Shown one piece after another: positions 46,481-58,063 of a stretch of 64,000 nucleotides of DNA. The notes beneath the pieces are model-generated. The model searched no databases. It was not told the DNA's origin and saw only the letters and a list, made by a program, of their open reading frames with translations. Within the stretch, counting starts at the first letter, position 1; each line of letters starts with the position of its first letter. Source of the stretch: Chamaea fasciata (lineage: Eukaryota; Chordata; Aves; Passeriformes; Sylviidae); the NCBI GenBank assembly GCA_029207755.1, contig JARCOQ010000012.1, forward strand, positions 18,091,740 to 18,155,739, given 5' to 3'. A program made the position numbers and the translations under genes.

Positions 46481-49400
46481 GGCTATGAATTTTAGAGTTA
46501 TACACTAAAGCAGTGCAGGATCCGAAAAATATAAAAGCTAAATCCTAAGGCATCAGAACCAGAAACAGTTAACTCACCAAATGCAAAGAATTGACATTCT
46601 GGAAGGAAGATGGCCCTGCTGAGGTAAGTACTTACCTTCTTTCCTGTTGGGGACAAAACGTAAGAGTCTGCTTGCCTGACCAAAGTATCAGTCACTGATT
46701 ATCTCATCCAAAATTCTCCTCAATGTTAGCAGCAGGAGGTCAATGACAGACATGTTGCAATTGCCAATACATTTTCGAAAACTGTCCTCCCACATATTTT
46801 GTACAATGATAAATAATTTATTTTCTATTCATGTTCATGAACAGAACAGAGGTGGAGCTAACAGTCAGGTGGACTGTCCTCTGCCAAGTGCCAGACTCTC
46901 AGTTTTGTGTTTCAAATGGCTGTTCCTTGAGCTTTTCATGGTATTTTGAAGGTCTTATTGGTTGCAGGGAACAATAAAGCCATTGCTAAGAATGCAGTTT
47001 GTGTCCTCATCTTTCCAAAACCATGAGACCATCAACAAAGCTATGCCTCTCAAATTTCATTGCTTTTCTGGAAGGGTATTTATTTTAGGCTTCTGTTCCA
47101 AACCATTTTGAAGTCTGTATAAAAATTAATGACTAAAACTATTCACTCTTCTTGATATCATAAGAGTAAGGTAAAGTTCTTCAGTAGAGTATGCCCTGTG
47201 ATAAATAATGCCCTGGTAATTATGGGTGGGGATTTTCACGCGGTGACTGATGATGCCTTGGAAAAGAGCCATGGCACTGTGCATTCAGAAGCTAAGCTAT
47301 CTAAATCCTTGCAGGCCTCATTTATGCTTTTGGGAATATAGGACAGGTGTGGCAATTACTAAATCTGGATACTTGAGAATTCACCTCTTATTCCCAGGTG
47401 TGGGCCATTAATTCCCGCTCAGACTTGTTCAGTTCTAACAAGTCTCTTTTGAACCGGATTTTATATATGCACATATACTCACACAATAAATAGCATTTTC
47501 CTTTCAATCCATTTATCTATTTTGTTTTTGCTTATCTTTAGCCATGCTGCCCCCAACTCACCTAACATTTTACATTCACAGGGCAGCAAACCCCCAAAAT
47601 GATCAGTGGCAGTCTACAGATCCCTGTCATATTCTGTTGATACCAGAAGACTTGCAGTTTGCATTGTTTAGTACAATTACTAAAGAAGCTCGGCTAAAAA
47701 CCCAAGCCAAGCCCCAGTGAAATTCACAACAAAGGCTATGCTAGTTTTTATGGGATCACTAGACATCAGAGCAAAGCCAGAGAACACTCAAACACAAACA
47801 CATGTTTGTAAAATCCTTTAAAAAAACTATTTAGGAGTATAGTGTTCATTCTTTTTGTTAGATTATCTTCCAGAAATCTGAATACTTTGGGTTGACACAC
47901 CTAGAAGCCTCCTCACAGACCAGGCGTTCTTCAGGGGTATATTTGATATTTTTAAACTCAAATACCTACAAGAAAGCTTCTAATTCCATACTCTGATACT
48001 TCCATAGAAGGTCACAGATAGTAATCTCAGCAGCTTCATTCACTTCAAAGGGACATGTGGCTTCTGAACACTAATGTATATCTGGTCATCTTTATATACC
48101 TAAAATATGTTGGTCATCTCCTAAGCAGTCCTCTGGAATACAGTCAAGAGATGGGATGATACATGCTACATTTTGAAATAGCGCACATTTTTGTCACAGT
48201 ATTTTTATGTGCAAAGAATTGTCACAAAGGTAACAAGACGTCCCTCCACCTTCAAATCCCTCAAGAAGCCATGGCTGTAATGGCACACTTCCCAGGTCAA
48301 AGTACCATCTGGTGAAATGGAACACTGATATTGGAGAACCCGAGCTGGCTTGGCTTGAAGAGCAAATTCATGACAGCAGGGCAACACAGACTGAGTAAGG
48401 GTTCCATTAAAATATAAATTTACCATCAACAGTATTTTGTAGCTATGAAAGAGAAGACTCTCATATGTGACTGCTGAAGAATCCAGCCTACTAACCAGAA
48501 TACCACACAAAAAAGTGAAACTTGCAAAAATGGGCACACACCTTTATCTGCGCAGTTGGCTGATTCTGAAGGTGCTTGCTGATTTAAAAAAAATTACCTT
48601 CCTGATAACAGCATGAAACAAAAGTATGGCAGTTGGGAAATCAAATCTCAGGGCACCACTGTTGCAGACTCTACCAAGATTAAACCAGTTCATCAAGCTT
48701 GAAGAAGCAAACCTCTCATTCCCCTCAGAGCTGTAGAGGGAAACGTGAACTGCAGTAGCTGGAGGAGGACAGCATATAACACCAACAGAAGTGACAGCTT
48801 TGGTTTGTTGTAAAAGCATAAATACCATCACTGCATTACTTTTCTGCTATATCATGTATACATCTTATTGATCTCTTAGTTTTTTCAGACACTGTAAGAC
48901 TTCTGTGTTAGCCTGATTCTTTTTGCTATCACCCACTAGCCTGCTGAAGTTGTTGGGAACGGCTGTCTATTACAAAAAAAAGCCTTTTTGTCCTCCATTT
49001 GAGAACCATTGCATTTAGTTTGCACATGTAATTGAGTTAATTGATTTTCAGAAACCAGTATAAGTAACTCTAGATAGCTAGACAACCTGGATATTTTGGT
49101 AAATGCAAATGAAGGGGAGTAGTTCTGGAAGATGCAGAACTAGAAACTAGTTACAAGACTTATTAGCTGCATAGAGAAAAAGAACAAAGGCACTCGATTT
49201 TTCCTGCAAATGAACTCCAGGCAATGTGACAATAAAATGGATGTTTGCTATTAGAACAGATTGGTTCCTTTCTTTACTTAGTATTTGCTAGAGCAAAAGT
49301 GCTGTAATTTTCCGAGGTTCAGTGAGTCAGTGCTAGAATTAGCAGGATGATACTGAAACAGCAATCACCACTACGCAGTCTTCCTAGCCAAAAAGGCTAC

Positions 49401-52333
49401 CTCTGACAAATCAGCTATTAACAGATAAGTTTCTGTCATTTAAATTATTAAATCACAGTGAAAAACCAAACTCTGTGCTTAGGAAGTATAAGCCTTTCCA
49501 AACAAATAGGCAGAGCCACTCATATTGCTTTTTCTCTCTGTGTTTCATTTTTTTTAATATAGCCAGAGTCCTGAGAAAAGAAACTCAGTGATCCTTCTTC
49601 TTTCTGAAGCTTTAATAGCCTCAGCTCTGCAAAATTCAGATTTCTAACAACAGGATTTCGGTCTTGGTGCAGGTCAGTCCTGAACACGAAAAGTAATTAT
49701 TGTAATAACAAAATGCAGGGGTGTTAAGAGAAGGGAGATTTGCAATAATAAGATTATGGAAAACCTCTATTACATACTTTGTATTTCTGGGATATTCCTG
49801 AATGAATGCCATCTGCTTGGTGATCATAAGGAATGTAATCATATTGAGAGAATCTTTCCAGTTTTGAGTAAATCTAGGCTGAGATTACCAAGAAAAGGGG
49901 TAGCAGTTACCAAGAAAAGGTTATATTTTGATATAATTTAGTCTATTTGCCCTTAAATACATCTGACTATTCCTCACAGCCTGAAATTATGTGTTTTTTC
50001 CTAAGGGGCCTATTTATTTCCACCTGTAAACTGCATATACAAATATACTTATTCTTCTCTCTTCTTTCACTGGAGAGAAGTTAGGGATTTCTTCTCAAGA
50101 ATTCAAAGGCATGGCTGTTAGACTAGAATGAAAAAGTACACAGCAGCATCATGCGTGAAAAGTAAACTTTTAATTGAAATGTGCAAGTCTGAAGTAAAAA
50201 TAAAAAAAATATCTGGTGAAGGCTTACCCATGAGGGAAACAGAGGCAAATACTCACAGAAAGAAGCATTTTTTGAATGTGTAGGTTGTAGTCCAGGAGTT
50301 TGTAGGGTTTGTACTTTAAGACAAAGAAATAATCGCCCGTGAAGACAGAGGAAATGCGTGAACAATGGAGTCAGACCAACAGAAACTATTCCAAGGGCAA
50401 CAAAGTAGTTTTTGCTCTAAGTGAAAGGCACCAGGGAACTTCTTAATGTTTTTGTGTTAAGGGAACATACTGCGTGGGCAGTAAACAGGGACATTTGTCC
50501 CAACAGGCTCCTCTCCCCTTTATACCTTCTGACTCCAGTTCCCCCAGTTTCTATTTCCTCAATGGCCTTCCTGCCTCTAAATGTGAATTGCTGTAGATTA
50601 CTTGAAGACACTGAATATCACTGTAATTTTTTTCCAGGACTAAAGTCTTCAAACAATCATGAGACTGGATAATGCATGTTAAAATAAGCTACAGAAACAC
50701 ACCCAGACTGGGAGTGAGAAGGGCTCTGTCCCAGCAGGGATCAGGCTGCTTGTGACACCCAACTCCAGAGCCACTGCTCACTGGGCACAACTTGTACACA
50801 AGCAGGCAAAATGTGCATTTCAAGACCACATCCCAGTTGTCCATGTATTTCCGTGCTTATTTCTTAGATTCCTTCCATGATATTCTATTTTTACTGTAAC
50901 ATTGCAGGGGGAAAAAAAAAACCCTGCAAAAACTGAAGTACACTGTGTGATGGTTTCCTTTAAAAGGATATAATGCTAACCCAGCACTGGAGTGTCTTAA
51001 ATGCAGGGAATTATGTGTGAGCTTTAACTTTGAAAATAGTCACACTCTGTGAGAATAAGTTCGTCTAGATTTTATTTTCTTCAGCTATCTTTGATGAGGA
51101 TTAATGAATGAATGGTCATAAAGTGCTCTAAAATCCTACAAAAGCATACTAAGAGCACACATTTACTTAACTATTGTGAGCAAAGGATAATGTTTAAAGC
51201 TTACCTGGATTTTCACTTTAGCTATAGATGGATGAGTCATTGTCACAGAAAATGTAACAGTTTTAATTAAGAATCAGAAAAACATCAGAGAAGTTAAGGC
51301 AAACACTTGATGACTGACAAGGAAAAGTATCTTTGTGGTAAATGAGCTGAGTAAAACTGCCCAGACTAACCCTCCAAATTTTTCTGTAAATATGGTTTAT
51401 TTTCCACAGGGCTTTACAAAAACAAAGCCCCTCCACAACATCAGACAGCCGTAAAAATGGTAAATATAAATAATTGTATCTAAATCACTGAGCTTCGCAA
51501 CTGTATTTACAAATCTAATCCTTCGCAGGTCTTTTGCAGACATAAAACATTCTCAAGCAGGTCTATGTGCTAAACCAGAATAGCATAGATCCTTAACTTT
51601 TTTTTTTTTCTCTGCATTAAAAAAAATCCCACTTTTCTAACAGTATTGTTTTCACTGCCTGCACACTTGAACTTGTTCCAAACTTGCCTGCCTTGTAAAC
51701 AGAGGATTTTCAGACCTGCCCACTGCAAACACACGCACACCTGTGTATTGAAGTGTGCATTTCCCACTCAGGGAGCTGCAAACACACTTTGCTCACGCAC
51801 AGCTCAAGACGTGAGCATATGTGTGTATATATATAGTAAGTATATGCTTGTTTGGGCAGAACTAAAGTGATATAAACCAAAGTGTCTGGAAACCATTGAG
51901 GGCAAAAAGAACTTTTCTCCGCAAAAAGTGGTGTATTTTGTAACAACAAACATACCAGTGAAATGGTGCATAATCTTCCCGTGACATTTAACTCTATGAT
52001 CCAGATGCTTCCTGCTCTGCCAGCATTTAGGATTTCTTTTCTAATAGTGAGTTAGAAAAGAAAAATTAATGAGAAACTATGAAATTTAGAAATTTGATGT
52101 AATTTCTGTTGTCAAGAGAACCGTTGATGCTTTTTTGGGATGTCTTTGGCATTCCTTCCCCTCGACCTCTCAACATTGTACGGAGGCAAACCACACCGCA
52201 GCTAGGATCGAGATGGGAACACGCCGCTCGGTGTTAATTAGCAGCCTGGGAACAATTAGGAGATGCCAATCAGTACAGAAACACACCGCCATCAACTCCG
52301 ATGCCCGTGGGGCACCGGCCAACTTCACCAGGC
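46481..52333. other. CEBPA-CEBPG intergenic DNA, right part
   Basis: AT-rich, no gene recognised. It contains scattered AATAAA hexamers (for example 46973), a T12 tract at 51598 and a TA-rich stretch near 51826-51836. The transition to the CEBPG CpG island is at about 52.2-52.3 kb. Confidence 0.55.
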
Positions 52334-52425
52334 CCGCAGAACATTCCGAGCTGGAAGAGCCCCGCGGGGCTCATGGAGTCCAGCCCTTTACGGGACTCGA
52401 ACCCACGACCCGTGCCCAGGAAGCC
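52334..52425 (-). mobile_element. 5'-truncated tRNA-derived SINE with CR1-type tail (TguSINE1-like)
   Basis: On the minus strand a perfect pol III B box (GGTTCGAGTCC, 52403-52393) within a tRNA T-arm-like stretch is followed by a CR1-type 3' end: GGCTGGACTCCATGAGCCCC, then a CTCTTCCAGCTCGGAATGTTCTG-like segment matching the usual avian CR1 ending. This composite, a tRNA-Ile-like head with a CR1 tail, is the structure described for passerine TguSINE1. No A box was found, so the element is truncated at its 5' end. It sits about 0.75 kb upstream of CEBPG exon 1. Family assignment is from memory. Confidence 0.6.
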
Positions 52426-53083
52426 GCCCGCCCGGGCGCACCGAACCGCGCCGTCCCTCCCGCCGGGCCCGTGCGGGGACTCGGCCGGGAAACGCGGTGC
52501 CGGCTTCTCCCCCTGGGGCTGTGCGAGGCGCCGGACCCTCCTGGAACTGAGGGCCGGCTCCCGGTTCCACCGGCGCGGGGCAGCGCCCGCCTCGCTCCCC
52601 GCCAGCCCCCGGGCCGGGCACGGCGGCCTCTGGACCCGGGCCCCCGTCGGAGGGGAAGGCGGCTCCGGGAGCCCGGGCACGGCCGCGACAGCGATTTCCT
52701 TCAGCGCGGCTGCAGCAGCGCAGGGACACAAACCCTGCCAGCGGCCGCGACAAGGCCCCGGCGGTGGCCAGACTCCGGCCGTGGCCGCTCTCCCGCCGTG
52801 CCCGCACTCCTGACCGCCCGCACTCCTGCCGTGCCGTGCCCTCACTCCTGCCCTGCCCGCACTCCTGACCGCCCGCACTCCTGCCCGCCCTGCCGTGCCC
52901 TCACTCCGGCCGTGCCGTGCCCGCACTCCTCCTGCCCTGCCCGCACTCCTCCTGCCCTGCCGTGCCCGCTCTCTTGCCGTGCCCGCCCTCCGGCCGTGGC
53001 GGGCCCGGAGCCGATCCCGCGGGCGCTCGCGGCCCCGCGGCGCAGACACGCCAGGCCCCGCCCCGCCGCCCCGCGCGGGCGCC

Positions 53084-53141
53084 GATTGGCCGCGCGCGCT
53101 GCCAATCCCGGGGCGGTTGCATCACCCGGGGGCGGGGCGGG
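53084..53141 (+). promoter_or_regulatory. CEBPG: CEBPG core promoter: inverted CCAAT pair, CARE motif and GC box
   Basis: GATTGGC at 53084-53090 and GCCAATC at 53101-53107 form an opposed pair of NF-Y boxes. TTGCATCA at 53117-53124 is a C/EBP-ATF response element (minus strand TGATGCAA). A GGGGCGGGGCGGG GC box follows at about 53129-53141. There is no TATA box, which is typical of a CpG-island housekeeping-type promoter. The spacing to the exon 1 donor is about 80-140 bp. Confidence 0.65.
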
Positions 53142-53164
53142 CGCGCGGTGTCGCAATCGGCGCC

Positions 53165-53224
53165 GGCCGCACGCGCACGGTACCGAGCGCGGCCCCGGCC
53201 CCTCCCGCCGCTCGCGCCGCTCAG
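53165..53224 (+). other. CEBPG: CEBPG exon 1 (non-coding), start approximate
   Basis: A perfect splice donor CAG|GTAAGC lies at 53222-53230 inside the CpG island, just downstream of paired CCAAT boxes and a GC box. Mammalian CEBPG has the same plan: a short untranslated first exon and all coding sequence in exon 2. The 5' boundary is a guess from the distance to the CCAAT and GC boxes; there is no TATA box, so several start sites are likely. Confidence 0.6.
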
Positions 53225-53297
53225 GTAAGCGCGGGGGGCGCGCGCCGGGGCCGGGGGCCGTGTCCGCCCCCGCCCGCCGGGGCCCGCACCGCGGCCG

Positions 53298-53306
53298 TGA
53301 TGCAAT
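53298..53306 (+). promoter_or_regulatory. CEBPG: Second CARE motif TGATGCAAT in CEBPG intron 1
   Basis: TGATGCAAT is an exact ATF4-C/EBP composite element, 73 bp into intron 1 and in opposite orientation to the promoter copy. ATF4 control of CEBPG is known in mammals; the site here is seen directly and its use inferred. Confidence 0.55.
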
Positions 53307-56300
53307 CGGCGGGCGGCCCCGGCTCCCTCCCCTCCCCTCCCCCGGTGAAGTCACGGCTTGGCAGCGCCGGGCACCCCCGCGCCCCGCTCGGACGGGGGAG
53401 GAGCGGCGCGGCCTCGGCGGGCGGGCGGCCCGGGGAGGGCGGCGGCGGCGGCGGCGCCGCGGGCCCGCCGGGGAGGGCCGGGCCGGGGCCGGGGCCGGTC
53501 CCCGCGGTCGGTCCCGGCCCGGGGTGAGGGCAGCGAGGCCGCGCCGGGGCGGCGCCGGGGGCGTTCGGCGGCGGGGCCGGGCCCGAGGGGCAGCCGGGGA
53601 GCGCCCGCGGTGCCGTCCGGTGCGGCCGCCCCGGAGGCCGCTCGGCAGATGGGTCAGGTCCCTCACCGATTTCCGTGGCTCCGGTGGCAAGTTTCAAAGC
53701 AGAGCTCTGGCGGGCAGGGAGCTCCGCGTTGGCCTGAGCGCTGACATCCGGCCGGAAGAGCAGGCGCAGCCCCGTAACGGCGCCGCGCAGAGCCTCTTCG
53801 GAAAGTATAAGCGTTTGTATTCTGCAAAACTTTCGGGTTTAAGGAACGGGTTTGTCGTTAGGAATCACAGGTGTCGTTTTAGTTGGAAAGGCAGAATCTT
53901 TTGACTCCTCCTTGCCTCCCGGTGTTTGGGGTTCTGTCATGTTAAAATATATGCTTTATGTGCTCTGATGCCGTCTGCTAAGGTTGCCAGAGTGCACTTT
54001 TCTGCAAGACGCGTATTAAAAATGGAGATGCTGAAATAAATGTGTGCAAGTGATGTTGTCAGCTGTGGCAAGAAACGATGGGATCGAGGTACTCAGTCTC
54101 CGAAGTGTTGTTGCCCAGCCCTCGGTAGGTGAGAGTTGGCTTCAGCTCCTGCAGACCTGTGAGTGTGAGCCGTGCAGGAGTCAGCCCTCCCACTGCGCAG
54201 CCGACGTGTGCCTGCCGCTCTGTGCCACAGTCCTTAGCACAGCCTCATTGCACTCTGGAATCGGATCCTAGCCGGGTGTTCCTAGGGAGGTCTAAGACAA
54301 GAGAGGCCACCTATTGCTGTTCAGATTGGGACCGATTTTGCATTTGACAAGACAGCTTTGTGAATTTGTGCAATAAAGTCATTCCGACTAATGATCAGAA
54401 TCAGCACACTCACAGGAAAGGAGCAGAGAAGCACTTCGTGTTTTTTGCTACCAAGTTAAAAAAATTGCTGATTTAATTGACAAAACACTTTTTTCTTTCT
54501 TTTTTTTTTTTTTCCCAAAGCAAACATTTGGAAGTTTAATGTCTTTATTTTTATTTTTTGTATGTGTGAAAGCAAATGAAGGCCTTCATTGCTTCATTGG
54601 CCCCTGAGGAGTACTGTGAGACAGTAAGAAACATCTTTCTGCCTGAGAAGACACCTCTTGAGTTACCAGCTATTATGCTGTAGTGGGTGGCCAGTTGGTT
54701 TCCTGGGTGGGCAGTTGGTGGCCCAAGGAGAGAAGCAGGCAGTTCTAACTGGCCACTGGAAACAGTACCATGTGTTGGGTGGAACCGGCCTAGGGCTGTT
54801 GCTGAGCTGAAGCTCATGAGCAGCTTTATGGGAACAAGATGCTGGGAAACGGGGCTGGCTCTCCGAGGAGCTGTCTCCTGCTGTGCTGGGGCTGTCACCC
54901 AGTCACAGGGAAACAACCTGTGCGGAGCAGCTTTGTGTTGCTCTGAGAAACTTGAGCCTCATCTGCCTCCCCACCTTCACGGCTCTCCCAGTTACCATGT
55001 CCTGTACCTCACCCTTCTTGAGAGTCCCCTCTGTATTTCTCATCCTGCTGCCTTTAAATCCCCCTGCAGTAGCTGCTGAAGGATGCCCCGTGGCACCTGT
55101 TGCTGTCTGGGATAGCCTTCTGACAACTGGTAACAGGCATCCAGCTCCAAATCACCAGGTGGAAAAATGAGTTTCAAGCCTCAGCTGTTGGCACTGGTGT
55201 AACTCTGATGCAGTACAGTCAGTGCTGCTTGCTCTGCTTATTCTTTGGAGCAGGACAGGGATCCAAGTGTCCCCTGTCCCAGTTAAGGGTTCTGATCACC
55301 AGGCCAGATAAGAGCACGTCTCACTTAAGAAATAGTTATCTATTAAAAAACAAATCAGTTCCAGTGGGAAGGAACTGAGGGAGGTCTGTCCTAGCAGGCA
55401 GGGCTAGAATTCTTGCTTTGAGAGGTGTGACACTGGTTATCTTCTCTGCTTATAACCGTGTACTCCCCAGCTAAAGTACTCCATTAATATTAGGTTTAAT
55501 GGAACAGATAAAGTTTTTTGTTGAATCATGGGGAAATCTTATAGAGATAGGAAAGAAGTGTGAAAGCAGTATTAAATAGTTCTGATAGCATAGAGAGAAG
55601 TAGCACATGGAACCTGGTGGTGTGAAGAAACCTGTCACGTGTGGGGTGGGGTTCCCTTGGGGGCAGGAGCCACCCCTTCCTCTGTAGGAGCTCATGGAGC
55701 ACGAAAATCGGATGGTGGAAATGGTGTGGGTTACAGAACCAGCCTGTCCAGGTGAACCTTGCAAGCACTGAAATGTGCTGAAGCAGAAGGGACAGCAGAT
55801 TTGGAAAAGGTGTCAACAATTTACTTGAGAATTGTATATGCCTTGAGGGCTGAAGAAATCCCGTATTTTAAAATAAAGGGCAGACCAGGCCAGTGTCTGA
55901 GAGGAGCATACACTTACACCTTGAGTAAAAATGTCTGTGCAATTACACATGCACAGCTACTACAACTGGCCCTGCCAGTCTGGTGTCGGTGCACAGGAAC
56001 ACCTTGTTAGCTGGGTGTTCAGTTCAACTGCCCAACCAAACTGCATATTAGGTCAGAGTGAGACTGAAACATCGTTTGCAAAAGTTGCTTTAGGAGTTGA
56101 AATTGGGAAAATACTAACACAAAGGTGTTAGACACTGTATCTACATCCAGCTCCACCGATGTCAAAAAGTGTTGATGGTCTCATTCTGCCCTGAAACAGG
56201 AAAATGAAAAGATTCTTGATAGGAAGGGTGTGTGTATACCCATACCTCTTCACAGGTGGGAAGACCTCTTGGTGACAGACTGTTAATTTTGAGTAACATT

Positions 56301-57559
56301 CAAGCCAAATTTAGTGGGCTTTTCCATGAATGCTATTGAACCACACTGCAGCTGCATCTCATTCCGGCTCCTTCCACATGGGAGAAAATATGCAGTTGAT
56401 CTACACAGTTGAATTTCAACATTTTAACCATAGCCCATCCAAAAGCAGAACAGCAGCTCAGACTGCTGAGAAAAACAAACAGGAACAGTGCACAGCTGCT
56501 GAACCTGAGAGTTTAGAACGATCAGTGACACACAGGAGCTGCCTTACAAACCTCTCACACATCCCTCCATTCGTCAGCCAGACAGTGGAGCCATCCACGT
56601 GCTGTGATGTTCCTGGGCTGGACGCTGCCCACCCTGGGCAGTCAGTGCTGCTGCAGTGCTTGCTTTTCCCCAGTCCTCTGCAGGATGGCAGGGAGGAAAC
56701 TGCATGTCTGCGTGTGACAGTGGCTGCACTGCTGCCACACAGGCTGACCTTGGAGTAGGATTGTTTAGTGCCAGTTAAATGCTTTTCTTCAACATGACAA
56801 ATCCACGCTGATTTGGCTGACCACTGAGTATTTTTCACTGGAGCCATAGGTAGGTGTTTCAGGAGCTTAGGACCATCCTGTTGCCCTTCCCCTCTTCTCT
56901 CCCAGCCATTTAGGAAGTCATCCTGTGAGATGAGATGAGAAGAGAAGGGGACCAGCTGTTAGCCTTGCCAGGGCCATGGCCCTGCAGCTGTGGTGAAATC
57001 CTCCTTGTGCCACCAGTAGGGCCAGGAGCAGGCTGACCCCAGCAGCGGGAGGACGTGAGTCAGGTGAGAGGATGTCTTGCTCATCAGGATGGTTTGTCTG
57101 CTGCAGAGTGGACAGTGACCAGTGCACCAACTATGGCAGGCGACCTTATTTGTTGATGAGTCAGCTGTGGTTGCTGTCTTTTGATGGGTGACAGTCTTTG
57201 TGTAGTGATCTACACTGCCTTCACCCCGTGCTGCCCTCCCACCTGCTCGAATCATACTGGTACAGGCTCAGCACGCTGCTTGTGGTAGAATGTCGGCCAG
57301 ACACAGCCTTTGCAATGCACGACCTTGCTCCATAGGCTTATTTTTCAGTGCTAGTAGACCTTATGGCAGCCATCAATTTGAACATCATCTTTAAAACAAG
57401 TGCTGTAAGATGGCTGAGAAAAGGTGGACACGCTGAGCACCCTTGCTCCAGAGAAAAGAGATCAGGGAGGAATTTGTCTGCGGATACACCCAGAGATGTG
57501 GTCCGAAGAGGACAAGGATCAAATACCCCTGGTTGGTCAAGAGTCAGGCTGTTAATAGG

Positions 57560-57800
57560 TTTAAGCCACAGAAGGAAAACTCCAGTCTGAAAACTAAGAA
57601 AATTGTATAACTGGAGGAAAAGTTAGACAGTGGAACATGTTGCCAAGACAGAGGTTGTGAAACTGGAGATATTTGAGGCTAGGCTAGACACCCATCCATC
57701 AGGGATGGCTTTGGAATAACTGAGCGATGCCAGTGAACAATTCAAACAGCTTGACTAGATGACCCAGTAATAGTCCCATCCAATCCAAATATGTTTGAGG
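57560..57800 (+). mobile_element. CR1 LINE 3' fragment in CEBPG intron 1
   Basis: Diverged CR1-like blocks are in order: a GTGGAACATGTTGCCAAGAC segment near 57630, AGAGGTTGTGAAACTGGAGA near 57648, CATCAGGGATGGCTTTGGAA near 57697, GACTAGATGACCC near 57754 and CCATCCAATCC near 57777. It is in the same orientation as CEBPG, and more diverged than the copy at 7.4-7.8 kb. No coding capacity remains. Confidence 0.6.
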
Positions 57801-57973
57801 CTTCAGAAATGTAGTTGGCAGTTTGTCCACTTCCAGCACAGTTACAATGTGTCCCTGCCACATGTACCATCGGTACTTTATGCTAAAGCCAGTGATGTAT
57901 AAGATTGTAGCTGAAGCCAGCATTTTTAATAGCTTTTTTTTTTTCCCTCCTAGGTTCACCTTGCTCTTAATCC

Positions 57974-57979
57974 ATGTGA
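57974..57979 (+). promoter_or_regulatory. CEBPG: Start-stop minimal uORF in CEBPG 5' UTR
   Basis: ATG is immediately followed by TGA, 84 nt upstream of the CEBPG start codon and 20 nt into exon 2. Start-stop elements hold an initiating ribosome at the AUG and can delay or divert scanning; one is known in ATF4 mRNA, which encodes a C/EBP-gamma partner. The element is seen directly; a regulatory effect is inferred. Confidence 0.6.
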
Positions 57980-58063
57980 AGATCTGTTGGAAACACCTTC
58001 TAGAAGCCCAAGAGTTTCCAGTCTCCTAATAAATTCTGTTGTGTCCAAGAACAGCCTGTCCAA

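Larger units (their letters stand above)
52290..53780. promoter_or_regulatory. CEBPG: CpG island of CEBPG promoter
   Basis: About 1.5 kb of very GC- and CpG-rich DNA surrounds exon 1, with AT-rich sequence on both sides. Between 52.79 and 53.0 kb it contains irregular copies of short units such as CACTCCTGCC and CCGTGCCCGC. The upstream edge contains a SINE-like insertion. Long open frames across the island on both strands have GC-driven Arg/Pro/Gly/Ala composition and match nothing recognisable. Confidence 0.8.
53225..57953 (+). other. CEBPG: CEBPG intron 1 (GT-AG, about 4.7 kb)
   Basis: Donor GTAAGC at 53225; acceptor at 57953, where a tract of 11 T's followed by CCCTCCTAG meets GTTCACC. 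No other exon was recognised within it. It holds the downstream half of the CpG island (to about 53.78 kb), a T-rich tract near 54.5 kb, and a CR1 fragment near 57.56-57.80 kb. The rest (about 53.9-57.5 kb) shows no gene. Confidence 0.7.

Noticed and set aside
52135..53904. Open frame of 589 codons across the CEBPG CpG island
   Set aside because: Arg/Pro/Gly/Ala-rich composition driven by GC content, stop codons being rare in CpG islands; it crosses the exon 1 splice donor and a SINE, and similar long frames exist on the other strand.
54371..54376. AATAAA in CEBPG intron 1 as an alternative gene end
   Set aside because: AATAAA hexamers are common in AT-rich DNA, the downstream sequence is not clearly GU-rich, and no upstream exon was found.
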